From CADEED01 sp041395625 (GTDB lineage Bacteria > Pseudomonadota > Gammaproteobacteria > Steroidobacterales > Steroidobacteraceae): a stretch of 64,000 nucleotides of DNA. Both the position numbers and the translations under genes were made by a program. The notes below the pieces were generated by a model. The model had not been told where the DNA came from. It was given only the letters and a program-made list of their open reading frames with translations, and ran no database searches. This document shows, one piece after another, positions 36,777-46,587 of this stretch (its first letter is position 1; each line of letters opens with the position of its first letter). The DNA is taken from NCBI GenBank assembly GCA_041395625.1, contig JAWLAE010000001.1, positions 1,283,748 through 1,347,747 of the forward strand, written 5' to 3'.

Positions 36777-37331
36777 ATGGCCATTCGCAACACCACCGAG
36801 CGCTGGGGCGCTGTAGCCAAGCTGCTGCACTGGATGATCGTGGCATTGATCCTCGTACAGGTGGCGCTCATCACTTACGCGGAAGACCTGCCGCTCGGCA
36901 TGGAAAAGCTGGCCACGATCGCGCGTCACAAGTCCGTGGGCATGACGATCCTCGCGCTGGCGATCCTGCGCCTGACGTGGCGCTGGCTGAATCCGACGCC
37001 TCGGCTGCCCCCGTCCATGCCTGTGTGGCAGCAGCGGCTCGCCCGACTGTCGCACGGCGTGCTCTATGGCACGATCTTCCTGCTGCCGCTCAGCGGCTGG
37101 ATGATGTCCTCCGCCAAGAATTTTTCGGTCAGCTGGTTCAATCTGTTTCAGTTTCCGGATCTCGTCGCACCGAGCGAAGCCACGTTCGAGATCATGCACG
37201 ACACGCACGAGTCGTTAGTCTGGGTACTGGCGGCCACGGCGCTGCTGCACATCGCGGGTGCCTTGAAACATCACTTCGTCGATCGGGACGATGTTCTCAA
37301 GCGAATGCTCCCCGGAGCATCTGCCCGATGA
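36777..37331 (+). CDS. Cytochrome b561 family protein
   Basis: 184 residues with four TM helices. Haem-ligand histidines are placed as in the bacterial b561 family: His in KLLHWMIV (helix 1), IARHKSVGM (helix 2), and HDTHESLVWVLAATALLHIAG (helices 3-4). It likely passes electrons between quinol and a periplasmic acceptor. The stop overlaps the start of a YceI gene (ATGA), matching the yceI-yceJ pairing known in enterobacteria. ATG at 36777 chosen; a GTG at 36732 would run into the divergent gene. Confidence 0.88.
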   Translation: MAIRNTTERWGAVAKLLHWMIVALILVQVALITYAEDLPLGMEKLATIARHKSVGMTILALAILRLTWRWLNPTPRLPPSMPVWQQRLARLSHGVLYGTIFLLPLSGWMMSSAKNFSVSWFNLFQFPDLVAPSEATFEIMHDTHESLVWVLAATALLHIAGALKHHFVDRDDVLKRMLPGASAR

Positions 37332-37909
37332 AACGGCGCGCACAGCTCGCACTGGTGTCGCTCGCCGCCTTCGCCTTGGCGGCGACATCGGTTCTGCCAC
37401 AGTTCAAGAGTCAGGCGGTCGGCAGTCAACTGAGCTTCTTCTTCCAGCAGGCTGGAGCGGAAACCAGGGGCAGCTTCCGATCTTTCACCAGCGAGCTGCA
37501 TTTCGACCAGCAGAACCTGCCAGGCAGTGGGCTCAGGGTGACGGTGGACACGGGCTCACTCGACACCGGTGACAAGGATCGGGATGCGGCGCTGCGCGGC
37601 AAGGAATTTTTCGACGCGGCCCGATTTCCAAGTGCCGTCTTCGTCGCGAACTCGCTGACACGTGGCGAAGCCGGCGGCTACCTGGCCAGCGGCAAGCTGA
37701 CCATTCGCGACGTGACGCGGGCACTGTCCATCCCGCTCACTGTCACGACGCACGACTCTGGCGATCACAAGACCGCCGAGCTGCGCGGCAGCACCACCAT
37801 CAAGCGGCTGGACTTTGGCGTCGGTCAGGGTGAGTGGCGCTCGACCGAATGGGTAGCGGACGCGGTCCGGGTCGAGTACTCGGTGCGGCTCGTCAGCGCC
37901 ACCCCGTAA
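37328..37909 (+). CDS. YceI family periplasmic protein
   Basis: 193 residues with a Sec signal peptide (about 1-24) rather than a lipobox, unlike the paralogue on the other side of the b561 gene. Family elements: SQLSFFFQQAGAETRGSF, TVDTGSLDTGDKDRDAALRGKEFFDAARFP, and SGKLTIRDVTRALSIPL. The D-x(4)-RD-x-x-LRGKEFF and FP-A pattern is a strong YceI signature. It probably binds a quinone or isoprenoid lipid and works with the b561 encoded just upstream. Confidence 0.92.
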   Translation: MKRRAQLALVSLAAFALAATSVLPQFKSQAVGSQLSFFFQQAGAETRGSFRSFTSELHFDQQNLPGSGLRVTVDTGSLDTGDKDRDAALRGKEFFDAARFPSAVFVANSLTRGEAGGYLASGKLTIRDVTRALSIPLTVTTHDSGDHKTAELRGSTTIKRLDFGVGQGEWRSTEWVADAVRVEYSVRLVSATP

Positions 37910-37913
37910 TCTG

Positions 37914-38426
37914 ATGCCGAACGCAGACGGACCGACCATGCGCGGCATCTGGGTCGCGATCTGTGCGATCGCCTGCACGATCAGCCTGTATCTTGCAGTC
38001 GCTGGCCGCGGCAGTCCGATGCTGCCCGCGGTGTTCGGCGGACTCACCGCCTTGTTGCTGCTCGAGCCGTATCTGCTGGCTTGGCAATTGAAGCGTCGTC
38101 GGGAAACCTTGCAGATCACCGACTGGGGCGTCAAGCGGATCCTGCCCGGTGGCAAGAGCGAAGCGATCGAGTGGCGCGCACTGCGTGAAATCTGGATCGT
38201 CACCAGCGATGCGGGGCCGATCGCCGAGGATGTCTATTTCCTGCTGATGGCCGGTGATGGCACGGGCGTCGCCGTCCCCAACGGTCTCGCGGTACAGAAC
38301 GACTTGTTAGCGCATCTGCAAAAACTGCCTGGGTTCGACAATCAACGCGCGGTCGAAGCGATGGGGTCGAGCGACAATGCGCGGTTTCTCGTGTGGCGCA
38401 CTAACGTGGCGCCACAGCTGCACTAG
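37914..38426 (+). CDS. Small membrane protein with two TM helices and a PH-like cytosolic domain
   Basis: 170 residues, 4 nt after the YceI gene, so in the same operon. Two hydrophobic helices (about 10-30 and 36-56) are followed by a basic KRRRE stretch and a beta-rich domain (LQITDWGVKRILPGGKSEAIEWRALREIWIV) that looks like the bacterial PH-like domains with EWRAL/REI wording. No named family recognised. ATG at 37938 is an alternative start. The last 26 nt overlap the convergent symporter gene. Confidence 0.7.
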   Translation: MPNADGPTMRGIWVAICAIACTISLYLAVAGRGSPMLPAVFGGLTALLLLEPYLLAWQLKRRRETLQITDWGVKRILPGGKSEAIEWRALREIWIVTSDAGPIAEDVYFLLMAGDGTGVAVPNGLAVQNDLLAHLQKLPGFDNQRAVEAMGSSDNARFLVWRTNVAPQLH

Positions 38427-39864
38427 TCTGCTGCGTGAGCCAGCTGACGCTCCAGATGGCGAACCAGGACAGCACGAATCCCGGCACCAGCTCGTAGAGA
38501 CCGAACAACCCTCCTCGGCCGGCCAGTTGCTGCCACAGCACGACCGTCAGGCCGCCAGTCAGAATTCCAGCGAACGCGCCGGCGCGTGTCATACGGTCCC
38601 AGTAAAGTGACAGGATCACCGCCGGGCCGAACGCCGCGCCGAAGCCTGCCCAGGCCCAGCTCACCAGATCGAGCACTTTGCTGTCCGGATTGCGCGCCAG
38701 CGCGAAAGCGAGCGCTGCGATCGCGAGTACCGCCACCCTGCCGGTCCACAATAACTCTGCCTGACCCGCGTCGCGACGCAGCAAACCGCGGTAGATGTCC
38801 TGCGCGAATGCCGAGGAAGCCACCAGCAACTGCGCCGATGCAGTGCTCATGACCGCCGCCATCACACCGGCCAAACAGATACCGGCGAGCGCGGGCGGCA
38901 GAAATGTCGTTGCCATCGTGATGAAGACCTTTTCGCTGTCAGCTCCAGCGAGCGGCTGCGGCAATACCAACAGGCCTGTTACGCCAACCACGACGGCTGC
39001 GACCAACACCACCACCACCCAGACCATCGCCACACGGCGCGCCGTCGCAATGGCAGCGACGGATCGTGCGGCCATGAAGCGCGCCAGAATGTGCGGCTGA
39101 CCGGCGTAGCCCAGCCCCCACCCGGCGAGCGAGGCGATTCCGATCCAGCCGATCGTCTGGCCGGCCTCACCGATGAACGGATCTAACAACTGCGCATCCA
39201 GCGCATTGAGCCTGGCGATCGTATCGACCGGCCCGCCCGCGAGCATCACCCCGAGCACGGCCACGACCACCAGCGTGACGAACATCAATGTCCCTTGCAG
39301 GACATCGGACCAACTCACCGCCAGAAAGCCGCCGAAGAACGTGTATGCGAGCATCACGGCGCTACCCCAGAACATCGACTGCAAGTACGGCAAGCCGAAC
39401 AGCGATTCGAACAATTTGCCGGCCGCTACGAACCCTGAGCTCGTGTAGAACACGAAGAACACCAGGATGAACAATGCCGACGCGGTACGCAGCAGGCCCG
39501 ACCGATCGGCGAAGCGGTGCTCGAAGTAATCGGGCAGCGTCAGTGAATCACCGAGTCGCTCCGTCGCCTCGCGCAAACGCGCAGCGACCAGTTTCCAGTT
39601 GAGGTACGTCCCAACGACGAGTCCCAGCAACATCCAGATCGAATCGAAACCCGACGCGTAGGCCAGGCCTGGCAATCCCATCAGCAACCAGCCGCTCATG
39701 TCCGTGGCCTGCGCGCTGAAAGCCGTGACATAGCTGCCCAGGCTGCGACCACCGAGAATGAAGTCGCCCAGATTGGTAGTGCGCCGATAGGCCACGAAGC
39801 CGAGCAGCAGACAGACGCCCATGTAGAGAATCATCGCCAGCGCGATAGCGGTCGAATCGTGCAT
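38401..39864 (-). CDS. putP: Sodium:solute symporter, PutP-like (proline)
   Basis: 487 residues from the ATG at 39864; an earlier ATG in the same frame would add an unrelated 93-residue tail. Thirteen helices are expected. Substrate-site wording of PutP is well kept: SAQATDMSGWLLMGLPG in TM2, SGFVAAGKLF in TM3-4, GYAGQPHILARFMA, and the Na2-site serines in AAVMSTASAQLLVASS. The proline assignment rests on these motifs and length (E. coli PutP 502). No putA is near. Its 3' end overlaps the preceding small membrane protein gene by 26 nt. Confidence 0.87.
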   Translation of the reverse strand: MHDSTAIALAMILYMGVCLLLGFVAYRRTTNLGDFILGGRSLGSYVTAFSAQATDMSGWLLMGLPGLAYASGFDSIWMLLGLVVGTYLNWKLVAARLREATERLGDSLTLPDYFEHRFADRSGLLRTASALFILVFFVFYTSSGFVAAGKLFESLFGLPYLQSMFWGSAVMLAYTFFGGFLAVSWSDVLQGTLMFVTLVVVAVLGVMLAGGPVDTIARLNALDAQLLDPFIGEAGQTIGWIGIASLAGWGLGYAGQPHILARFMAARSVAAIATARRVAMVWVVVVLVAAVVVGVTGLLVLPQPLAGADSEKVFITMATTFLPPALAGICLAGVMAAVMSTASAQLLVASSAFAQDIYRGLLRRDAGQAELLWTGRVAVLAIAALAFALARNPDSKVLDLVSWAWAGFGAAFGPAVILSLYWDRMTRAGAFAGILTGGLTVVLWQQLAGRGGLFGLYELVPGFVLSWFAIWSVSWLTQQTSAAVAPR

Positions 39865-40037
39865 GAGACCCCTTACTCCTGCCAACTGCTGCTCGGCCGA
39901 TCGATCCACGCGGTGTCGGCAGGCAAGTGTAGCTGCAGACACACGGACGGTCACTGCGGCGTCACGATCACTCAGCGTACAATGCGTGCCCTCGCACGCC
40001 TGGAGTTCGCTTTGTCCACTACAGAGAACCTGGATCG

Positions 40038-41117
40038 ATGACCGCTGTGTTGCTGCTGGCCGGCCTCGTCGCCCTCGTCGCCGGTGCCGAGGCACTCGTG
40101 CGTGGTGCATCCAAGCTGGCGCTGTCCTTCGGGATCTCGTCACTCGTCGTCGGGCTCACGATCGTGGCGATGGGGACGAGTGCACCGGAAGTCGCGGTAT
40201 CGGTGGGCGCCGCCACGCGCGGCGCAACCGATCTGGCGATCGGTAATGTCGTGGGCAGTAATGTCTTGAACGTGCTGTTCGTCCTGGGCGCCTCAGCCCT
40301 CGTCACGCCACTGCTGGTCGCGCAGCAGCTCATTCGCCAGGAAGTGCCGCTCATGATCGGCGCGTCGGTATTGCTGTTCGTACTGGCACTCGATCGCAGC
40401 ATCAGCATCCTCGACGGCATGTTGCTCGTGACCTTACTGGTGGCGTACACCGGCTTCCTGATTTGGCAGAGTCGGCGTGCCAACGCCGAGTTCAACGCCG
40501 AAGCGAATTCGGAGATCACCACTCTCACGAAAGGCGGCTGGGACGACAAGCTGCCCGCGCAGTTGTTACTGGTATCGGGCGGGCTGGGACTGCTGATCCT
40601 CGGCGCCGACTGGTTCGTACAGGGCGCCGTGCGCGTGGCCGTCTCGCTGGGCGTCTCCGAGCTCGTGATCGGTCTCACTGTGGTTGCGTTCGGCACCTCG
40701 TTGCCGGAGATCGTCACGTCGCTGCTGGCTGCTGTCAGGGGTGAACGCGACATGGCGGTCGGGAATGTGATCGGTAGCAATATCTTCAATATCCTCGGCT
40801 GCCTCGGTTTGTCAGCCATCGTGGCGCCGATGGGCATCGGTATCACCGATGCGATGCTCACCTTCGATCTGCCAGTCATGATCGCGGTGGCCGTCGCCTG
40901 CCTGCCGATCTTCTTCACTGGCAACCTCATCTCGCGCTGGGAAGGCGCGGTATTCGTCGCCTATTATTTCGCCTATACGGCCTATCTGATTCTCGCCGCA
41001 CAACAGCACGAGGCCATCGACACCTTCGGCTTCGTGATGAGCTGGGTAGTCATGCCGCTCACAACTCTCACGATCGCCGTAATCAGTTACCGCCACTACC
41101 GGACAGCAGCACCATGA
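40038..41117 (+). CDS. CaCA family calcium/sodium antiporter (YrbG-like)
   Basis: 359 residues with two alpha repeats. Repeat 1 has VAMGTSAPEVAVSVGAA and GNVVGSNVLNV; repeat 2 has VAFGTSLPEIVTSLLAA and GNVIGSNIFNI, giving the paired acidic residues of the cation site. Length fits YrbG-type bacterial antiporters. The stop overlaps the mrpA start (ATGA), so it is the first cistron of the Mrp antiporter operon, an arrangement that ties calcium or sodium exchange to monovalent cation/proton exchange. Confidence 0.92.
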   Translation: MTAVLLLAGLVALVAGAEALVRGASKLALSFGISSLVVGLTIVAMGTSAPEVAVSVGAATRGATDLAIGNVVGSNVLNVLFVLGASALVTPLLVAQQLIRQEVPLMIGASVLLFVLALDRSISILDGMLLVTLLVAYTGFLIWQSRRANAEFNAEANSEITTLTKGGWDDKLPAQLLLVSGGLGLLILGADWFVQGAVRVAVSLGVSELVIGLTVVAFGTSLPEIVTSLLAAVRGERDMAVGNVIGSNIFNILGCLGLSAIVAPMGIGITDAMLTFDLPVMIAVAVACLPIFFTGNLISRWEGAVFVAYYFAYTAYLILAAQQHEAIDTFGFVMSWVVMPLTTLTIAVISYRHYRTAAP

Positions 41118-43894
41118 CGCTGCCACTAATCGTCGCTCTGCCATTCATCGCGGGCGCCATTCTGTTAGGCATCGCCAACGGCGCACGCTACCTGGCCGCG
41201 TCGCTCGCCTTCCTGTTCACGCTGGCAGCCGGGGTATTGTTGGCGCTGCAAATCCCGAGCATCGCGGCTGGCGCAGTCCTGTCCGAGGGCTGGGACTGGC
41301 TGCCTCTGCCAGGCGCGCGCTTTGGCTTCCGGCTGGATGGCCTGGCCGCGATGTTCGCCGGCATGGTGCTGGCACTCGGTGCACTCATCATCCTCTATGC
41401 TCGCTACTACCTGTCGGGCCGCGATCCGATCGCACGTTTCTATGCATTCTTCATGCTGTTCATGGGGTCGATGCTGGGCGTCGTGCTGGCCGACAACCTC
41501 ATTCTGTTGGCGGTGTTCTGGGAACTCACCAGTCTCAGTTCGTTCCTGCTGATAGGTTACTGGCAATACCGCAGTGACGCGCGGCAGGGCGCACGGCTTG
41601 CGCTCACGGTCACGGGATTGGGCGGACTCGCGCTACTCGCCGGCTTGCTGATCATTGGACAGATCGTGGGCGACTACTCACTCGATGCGGTATTGGCCGC
41701 TGGCGATCAGATCCGCGCGAATTCGTTGTACATTCCCGCGCTGCTGCTGGTACTGCTGGGCGTATTCACCAAGTCCGCACAGTTCCCGTTTCACTTCTGG
41801 CTGCCGCATGCAATGGCCGCACCGACGCCCGTATCGGCCTACCTACACTCGGCCACGATGGTTAAAGCTGGCGTGTTCCTACTGGCGCGGTTCTATCCCG
41901 CGCTGGCCGGCACCGAGGCGTGGTTCTTCATCGTCAGCGCGGCTGGCTTGTTGACGTTGCTGGTCGGTGCGTACACGGCCGTATTTCAACACGATCTCAA
42001 AGGCCTGCTGGCCTATTCAACCATCAGTCATCTCGGACTGATTACGCTGCTGTTCGGCCTCAATTCGCCGATGGCCGCGGTTGCCGGCATTTTCCACATT
42101 CTCAATCACGCCACGTTCAAGGCGTCGTTGTTCATGGCCGCCGGCATCATCGACCATGAATCTGGCTCCCGCGACATGCGCAAGCTGAATGGTCTGTGGC
42201 GTCTGATGCCGATCACCGCAGTCCTGGCGATCGTCGCCTCGGCGGCAATGGCCGGCGTGCCGTTGCTGAATGGCTTTTTGTCGAAGGAGCTGTTCTTTGG
42301 CGAGACACTGGCATTGGAGGGGCATACGGCGCTGGAGTTCGCTGTTCCCGCGCTCGCAACACTTGCGGCCGCGTTCAGCGTGACCTACTCCATGCGCTTC
42401 ATCCACGACGTATTCTGGAATGGCGAACCGCACGGCCTGCCACGCCAACCGCACGACCCGCCCAAGTGGATGTTGGTGCCGGTCGCAGTGCTCGTGTTCA
42501 TTTGCCTGCTCGTCGGGATCGTGCCGAACGCCACGATCGAGCCCATACTGGCGCTGAGCGCTGCTGCGGTACTCGGCGGTCCGCTGCCAGAGTTCACGAT
42601 CAAGCTCTGGCACGGCTTCAACTTGCCGCTCGCCATGAGTATTGCGGCCCTGGTGGCGGGCACCGGCTTCTACCTGGCTCTGCAACGGTTGTACTCATTG
42701 CATGAAATCGTGCACCTGCCGCGTGGCGGCAAGGAGATCTACGACGCAGCGCTCGGCCGCGCGCTCGCGCTGACACGCGGTATCACCGGCCGTCTGCAAA
42801 GCGGTCATCTGCAGCGCTCACTGGTCATCATTTTCCTGTTCGCCACGCTCGCGGCGTTCCTGCCCTTTCTGTCCACACCGCTGTCCTTCGGCAGCTTGCC
42901 GCTGACGCCCGTGTCACTACCGGCCGTACTCATCTGGTCAGTCGGTTGTACCGCGGTCGTGTCGATGGCTTTCCTGCATGCCAAACGTCTCATCGCCTTG
43001 GTCACCATAGGCGTGGTCGGCCTGATCGTCAGCCTCGCATTCGCAACGCTATCAGCTCCTGATCTGGCATTGACGCAGCTCCTGGTCGAGTTCGTCACGG
43101 TGATCCTGATGTTGCTCGCACTCTACTACCTGCCGTTCGAGTCGCCGCCGGAGCGCAATTCGCCACCCCGTTGGCGCGACGCCAGCGTGGCGGCGATTGC
43201 CGGCACCGGTGTCGCCGCGCTGACGTACGCCATGCTCACCCGGCCGTCCGCGTCGATCGCGGAGTATTTTCTCGCCAAGTCGTTGCCCGAGGGCTTCGGT
43301 ACCAATGTCGTCAATGTCATCCTCGTGGATTTTCGCGCACTCGACACGCTCGGCGAAGTCACAGTAGTTGCGATCGCCGCACTGATCGTCGCCGGCTTGT
43401 TGCGAACGATCGTGCCGCGTGTCGTGCCAGAGCAGCCCGATACCGGCACCTACGCGCCGGTATCGCTGTTCCTCGAGTTCATCGCGCGCGTCCTGTTGCC
43501 GCTCGCGATACTGGTGTCGTTCTACATGTTTCTACGTGGCCACAACCAGCCGGGCGGCGGCTTCATTGCGGGCCTCATCCTGGCCATCGCATTGCTGGTG
43601 CCGTACCTGGCCAGCGGCTCGAAAGTGGTGGAATCCCGCATTCCACTGAACTACCAAACTATCCTTGGCGTCGGTCTGGTGATCGCCGCGCTGACCGGCG
43701 CTGGCAGCTTCCTGTTCGGCCACCCATTCCTGACAAGTAGTTACTGGTCGCCTGCCGTGCCAATACTCGGCAAGATCCCGTTGGCGAGCGCCATGATCTT
43801 CGATCTCGGCGTGTACCTGACTGTCGTCGGTGGCGTAATGCTCGCGCTCGTGCGGCTCGGCAAGATGCACGCGCCCAGCCGGGAGGGCACCTGA
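41114..43894 (+). CDS. mrpA: Mrp cation/proton antiporter subunit A with fused subunit B domain
   Basis: 926 residues. The N-terminal two thirds are the NuoL-like channel domain (FWELTSLSSFLLIGYW, KSAQFPFHFWLPHAMAAPTPVSAYLHS with the conserved Lys and His). After about residue 600 comes the MrpA-specific extension, and from about residue 780 (PVSLFLEFIARVLLPLAIL to GGFIAGLILAIA) the sequence is an MnhB-type subunit B domain. This is the A-B fusion of group 2 Mrp operons (PhaAB type). It forms part of the large inner-membrane complex that exchanges Na+ or K+ for protons. The start overlaps the upstream antiporter gene. Confidence 0.93.
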   Translation: MTLPLIVALPFIAGAILLGIANGARYLAASLAFLFTLAAGVLLALQIPSIAAGAVLSEGWDWLPLPGARFGFRLDGLAAMFAGMVLALGALIILYARYYLSGRDPIARFYAFFMLFMGSMLGVVLADNLILLAVFWELTSLSSFLLIGYWQYRSDARQGARLALTVTGLGGLALLAGLLIIGQIVGDYSLDAVLAAGDQIRANSLYIPALLLVLLGVFTKSAQFPFHFWLPHAMAAPTPVSAYLHSATMVKAGVFLLARFYPALAGTEAWFFIVSAAGLLTLLVGAYTAVFQHDLKGLLAYSTISHLGLITLLFGLNSPMAAVAGIFHILNHATFKASLFMAAGIIDHESGSRDMRKLNGLWRLMPITAVLAIVASAAMAGVPLLNGFLSKELFFGETLALEGHTALEFAVPALATLAAAFSVTYSMRFIHDVFWNGEPHGLPRQPHDPPKWMLVPVAVLVFICLLVGIVPNATIEPILALSAAAVLGGPLPEFTIKLWHGFNLPLAMSIAALVAGTGFYLALQRLYSLHEIVHLPRGGKEIYDAALGRALALTRGITGRLQSGHLQRSLVIIFLFATLAAFLPFLSTPLSFGSLPLTPVSLPAVLIWSVGCTAVVSMAFLHAKRLIALVTIGVVGLIVSLAFATLSAPDLALTQLLVEFVTVILMLLALYYLPFESPPERNSPPRWRDASVAAIAGTGVAALTYAMLTRPSASIAEYFLAKSLPEGFGTNVVNVILVDFRALDTLGEVTVVAIAALIVAGLLRTIVPRVVPEQPDTGTYAPVSLFLEFIARVLLPLAILVSFYMFLRGHNQPGGGFIAGLILAIALLVPYLASGSKVVESRIPLNYQTILGVGLVIAALTGAGSFLFGHPFLTSSYWSPAVPILGKIPLASAMIFDLGVYLTVVGGVMLALVRLGKMHAPSREGT

Positions 43895-44238
43895 TGGAGC
43901 TGCTGCTGGCGATCGGAATCGGCCTGCTCACCGCAGTGGGGATCTATCTGATGCTGCGCGCGCGGACGTTCGATGTCGTGCTCGGACTCACTCTACTGTC
44001 CTATGCGGTCAATCTCTTCATCTTCACCGCTGGCCGACTCGCCGTCGGTAAGCCGCCGCTCATCGTGACTGGCGTAAGTCCGACACTCGCCAATTACGCC
44101 GACCCGCTCCCGCAAGCCCTGGTGCTGACGGCAATCGTCATCGGATTTGCGATGACCGCTGTCCTGCTGGTCCTGGCAGTACGCGGCTATGCCGATCACG
44201 GCACCGACCAGGTGGACTCACGGGAGCCGCGCGCATGA
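43894..44238 (+). CDS. mrpC: Mrp antiporter subunit C
   Basis: 114 residues, three TM helices, NuoK-like. Motifs GIYLMLRARTFDVVLGLTLLS and ADPLPQALVLTAIVIGFAM are the standard MrpC signature. Its ATG overlaps the last base of the mrpA stop (TGATG). Confidence 0.93.
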   Translation: MELLLAIGIGLLTAVGIYLMLRARTFDVVLGLTLLSYAVNLFIFTAGRLAVGKPPLIVTGVSPTLANYADPLPQALVLTAIVIGFAMTAVLLVLAVRGYADHGTDQVDSREPRA

Positions 44239-45794
44239 GACACCTGGCCGTCCTGCCAGTGTTGCTACCACTGCTGACCGGCGCGTTGCTGATCGTCCTG
44301 CGGCGGCTGCCACTGGTCGTGCATCGGACCGCCAGCAGCCTGGCCGCGCTGGCGGTGCTGGCGGCGACACTCGCACTCGCCACCGCCACAGCTGATGGAA
44401 CCGTCCTCGGCTATGTGGCTGGCAACTGGCTGCCGCCCTTCGGCATCGTGCTGGCGGTCGATCGTCTGACCGTGATGATGCTGCTGCTCGCCACCATCGC
44501 GGTACTGGCCTGCCTCTGCGGCGCGATGGATGGCGAGGACGCCCGCGGGCCGCACTTTCACGCACTGCTGTGCCTGCAGCTCGCGGGCTTGTGTGGTGCA
44601 TTCCTGACGGCCGACCTGTTCAATCTGTTCGTCTTCTTCGAGTTGCTGCTGATTTCGTCCTATGCGCTGCTGCTGCACGCCGGCGGCGGTGAGCGCGTAA
44701 CAGCCACGACCCACTACCTGGTGGTGAACCTGGTGGGTTCCACCGTATTCCTCATCGCGGTCGCCCTGCTGTATGGCGTGACGGGCACACTCAACCTCGC
44801 CGACCTGGCTGCGCGCCTGCCGCAATTGTCAGACGCCGATCTGCCGCTCGCGCAAAGTGCGTTGCTGCTGCTGCTGGTCGTGTTTGGCATCAAGGCCGCC
44901 TTGGCGCCGCTCTACTTCTGGTTGCCCGGTACGTACCACGCCGCGTCGGCGCCGATCGCCGCGCTGTTCGCGGTGTTCACGAAAGTCGGCGTCTATTGCA
45001 TCGCACGCGTGTTCAATACGCTGAGCGACAGCCCCGCCGCCCTCGAGATCACGGCGCGCTACCTGCTGCCACTGGGTCTAGTGACGCTCATGCTGGGGGC
45101 GATCGGCGCATTCGCAGCGCGCGACTTGCGCGCGCTCGCGGCGTCGCTGGTCATCGCTTCGAGTGGTACGTTGTTGTCGAGCCTCGGGTTCTTCGCGCGG
45201 GATACGACCGCAGCCGCGCTGTTCTATCTCGCGCACAGCACAATGGCAGGGGCCGCGCTGTTTCTGATCGCCGGCCTCATCCGGCTGGCGCGGGCCGAGC
45301 ACGAGGACAACCTTGCCATCGGAACCCCATTGCTGCGAGCCGGCTGGCTCGGCGGACTGTTCTTCGTCAGCGCCATGATGTCCGCCGGCCTGCCCCCCAC
45401 ATCCGGCTTCATCGCCAAGCTAGGCTTGCTAACCACCAGTGCGGCGCAGACATCTGGCTTCTGGTTTTGGTCGGTACTGTTGGCTGGCAGCGCCCTGACA
45501 CTGGTTGCGCTGGCCCGCGGCGGCAGCCTGTTCTTCTGGCGCCCGTTGACGGCGGCTCACCTCGAACTCGCATCAGCCGATCCGCCGCTCGAGAATACCG
45601 CTCCCATCGGAGCATTGCGATCCTCGCCCGGCGCTACGACCGCAGTCGTCTTCCTGCTCGCTTGCGGCGCGGCATTGGCGATCGCGGCCACACCGCTGCA
45701 GCGCTATATGTCGGCAGCAGCGGCAGCCCTGGCGTCGCCAACCGATTACATCCACGCCGTGCTGACAGTCCCGCCGGTGGAGCGTCGCCCATGA
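44235..45794 (+). CDS. mrpD: Mrp antiporter subunit D
   Basis: 519 residues, NuoN/NuoL-like with about 14 helices. The first part has ADLFNLFVFFELLLISSYALL with the conserved Glu, then GIKAALAPLYFWLPGTYHAAS with the conserved Lys, and AVFTKVGVYCIARVF. This subunit carries one of the proton/cation channels of the complex. ATGA overlaps join it to mrpC and mrpE. Confidence 0.93.
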   Translation: MRHLAVLPVLLPLLTGALLIVLRRLPLVVHRTASSLAALAVLAATLALATATADGTVLGYVAGNWLPPFGIVLAVDRLTVMMLLLATIAVLACLCGAMDGEDARGPHFHALLCLQLAGLCGAFLTADLFNLFVFFELLLISSYALLLHAGGGERVTATTHYLVVNLVGSTVFLIAVALLYGVTGTLNLADLAARLPQLSDADLPLAQSALLLLLVVFGIKAALAPLYFWLPGTYHAASAPIAALFAVFTKVGVYCIARVFNTLSDSPAALEITARYLLPLGLVTLMLGAIGAFAARDLRALAASLVIASSGTLLSSLGFFARDTTAAALFYLAHSTMAGAALFLIAGLIRLARAEHEDNLAIGTPLLRAGWLGGLFFVSAMMSAGLPPTSGFIAKLGLLTTSAAQTSGFWFWSVLLAGSALTLVALARGGSLFFWRPLTAAHLELASADPPLENTAPIGALRSSPGATTAVVFLLACGAALAIAATPLQRYMSAAAAALASPTDYIHAVLTVPPVERRP

Positions 45795-46312
45795 AGCATT
45801 GGCTGCCGACTCCCTACATGAGCCTTGTGATCCTCGTCTTCTGGCTGCTACTGAACAGTACGGTAGCGCCAGCCCAGGTGTTGCTGAGCGCCTTGTTAGC
45901 CGTGATATTGCCGCTGAGCCTGCGCGCGTTCTGGCCTCCGGCCGGGCGCATCGACAGTCCAGCCGTGATCGCCGTGCTGGTCGCCCGAGTACTGCTCGAC
46001 ATCGTGGTTGCCAGCATCGATGTGGCCCGCCGCATCCTGGGGCCGGAGCGAGAGCTCGAGCCACGCTTCATCTGGGTGCCGATCGATCTCGCGAACCCGC
46101 TGGCGGTCGAGGCGCTGGCGGGTATCGTCACGCTGACGCCCGGCACGCTCACGGCGGATGTCACGGAGGACCGCCGCTATCTGCTCGTACACGCCTTCGA
46201 CGTGGACGACGAGCAGGCGGTGATTGCGCTGATCCGCGAGCGTTACGAAGAGCCGCTGCGCCTTATATTCCCCCGCCCACCTGATGCCGACAAAACGGAG
46301 GCAGACGAGTGA
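45791..46312 (+). CDS. mrpE: Mrp antiporter subunit E
   Basis: 173 residues: two hydrophobic helices, then a cytosolic domain with the MrpE pattern VPIDLANPLAVEALAGIVTLTPGTL and LLVHAFDV. The ATG overlaps the mrpD stop. The C-terminal tail (PPDADKTEADE) is acidic and polar. Confidence 0.92.
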   Translation: MKHWLPTPYMSLVILVFWLLLNSTVAPAQVLLSALLAVILPLSLRAFWPPAGRIDSPAVIAVLVARVLLDIVVASIDVARRILGPERELEPRFIWVPIDLANPLAVEALAGIVTLTPGTLTADVTEDRRYLLVHAFDVDDEQAVIALIRERYEEPLRLIFPRPPDADKTEADE

Positions 46313-46578
46313 TCGAGATAACCGCCAATATTGCACTGACGCTGCTCGCGCTCGCGATGGTTCTGTGCCTCATCCGGCTGTTACGTGGCCCGGATATCGC
46401 CGACCGCATACTTGCGCTGGATACACTCTATATCAATGCGCTGGCAACGCTCATCGTGCTGGGCATTCGTCTGCAGAACTCTGTGTTCTTCGAGACGGCG
46501 CTCATCATTGGCATGCTCGGCTTCGTTGGCACGGTCGTACTGTCGAAGTACCTGATCCGTGGCGACATCATCGACTGA
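46309..46578 (+). CDS. mrpF: Mrp antiporter subunit F
   Basis: 89 residues beginning at a GTG that overlaps the mrpE stop (GTGA). Three TM helices with the MrpF motifs LIRLLRGPDIADRILALDTL and FFETALIIGMLGFVGTV. Typical length. Confidence 0.92.
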   Translation: MIEITANIALTLLALAMVLCLIRLLRGPDIADRILALDTLYINALATLIVLGIRLQNSVFFETALIIGMLGFVGTVVLSKYLIRGDIID

Positions 46579-46587
46579 GGGATAGAG

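Noticed and set aside
39865..40143. 93-codon N-terminal extension of the symporter frame
   Set aside because: Arg-rich low-quality sequence overlapping the divergent antiporter gene; PutP similarity begins at the ATG at 39864.
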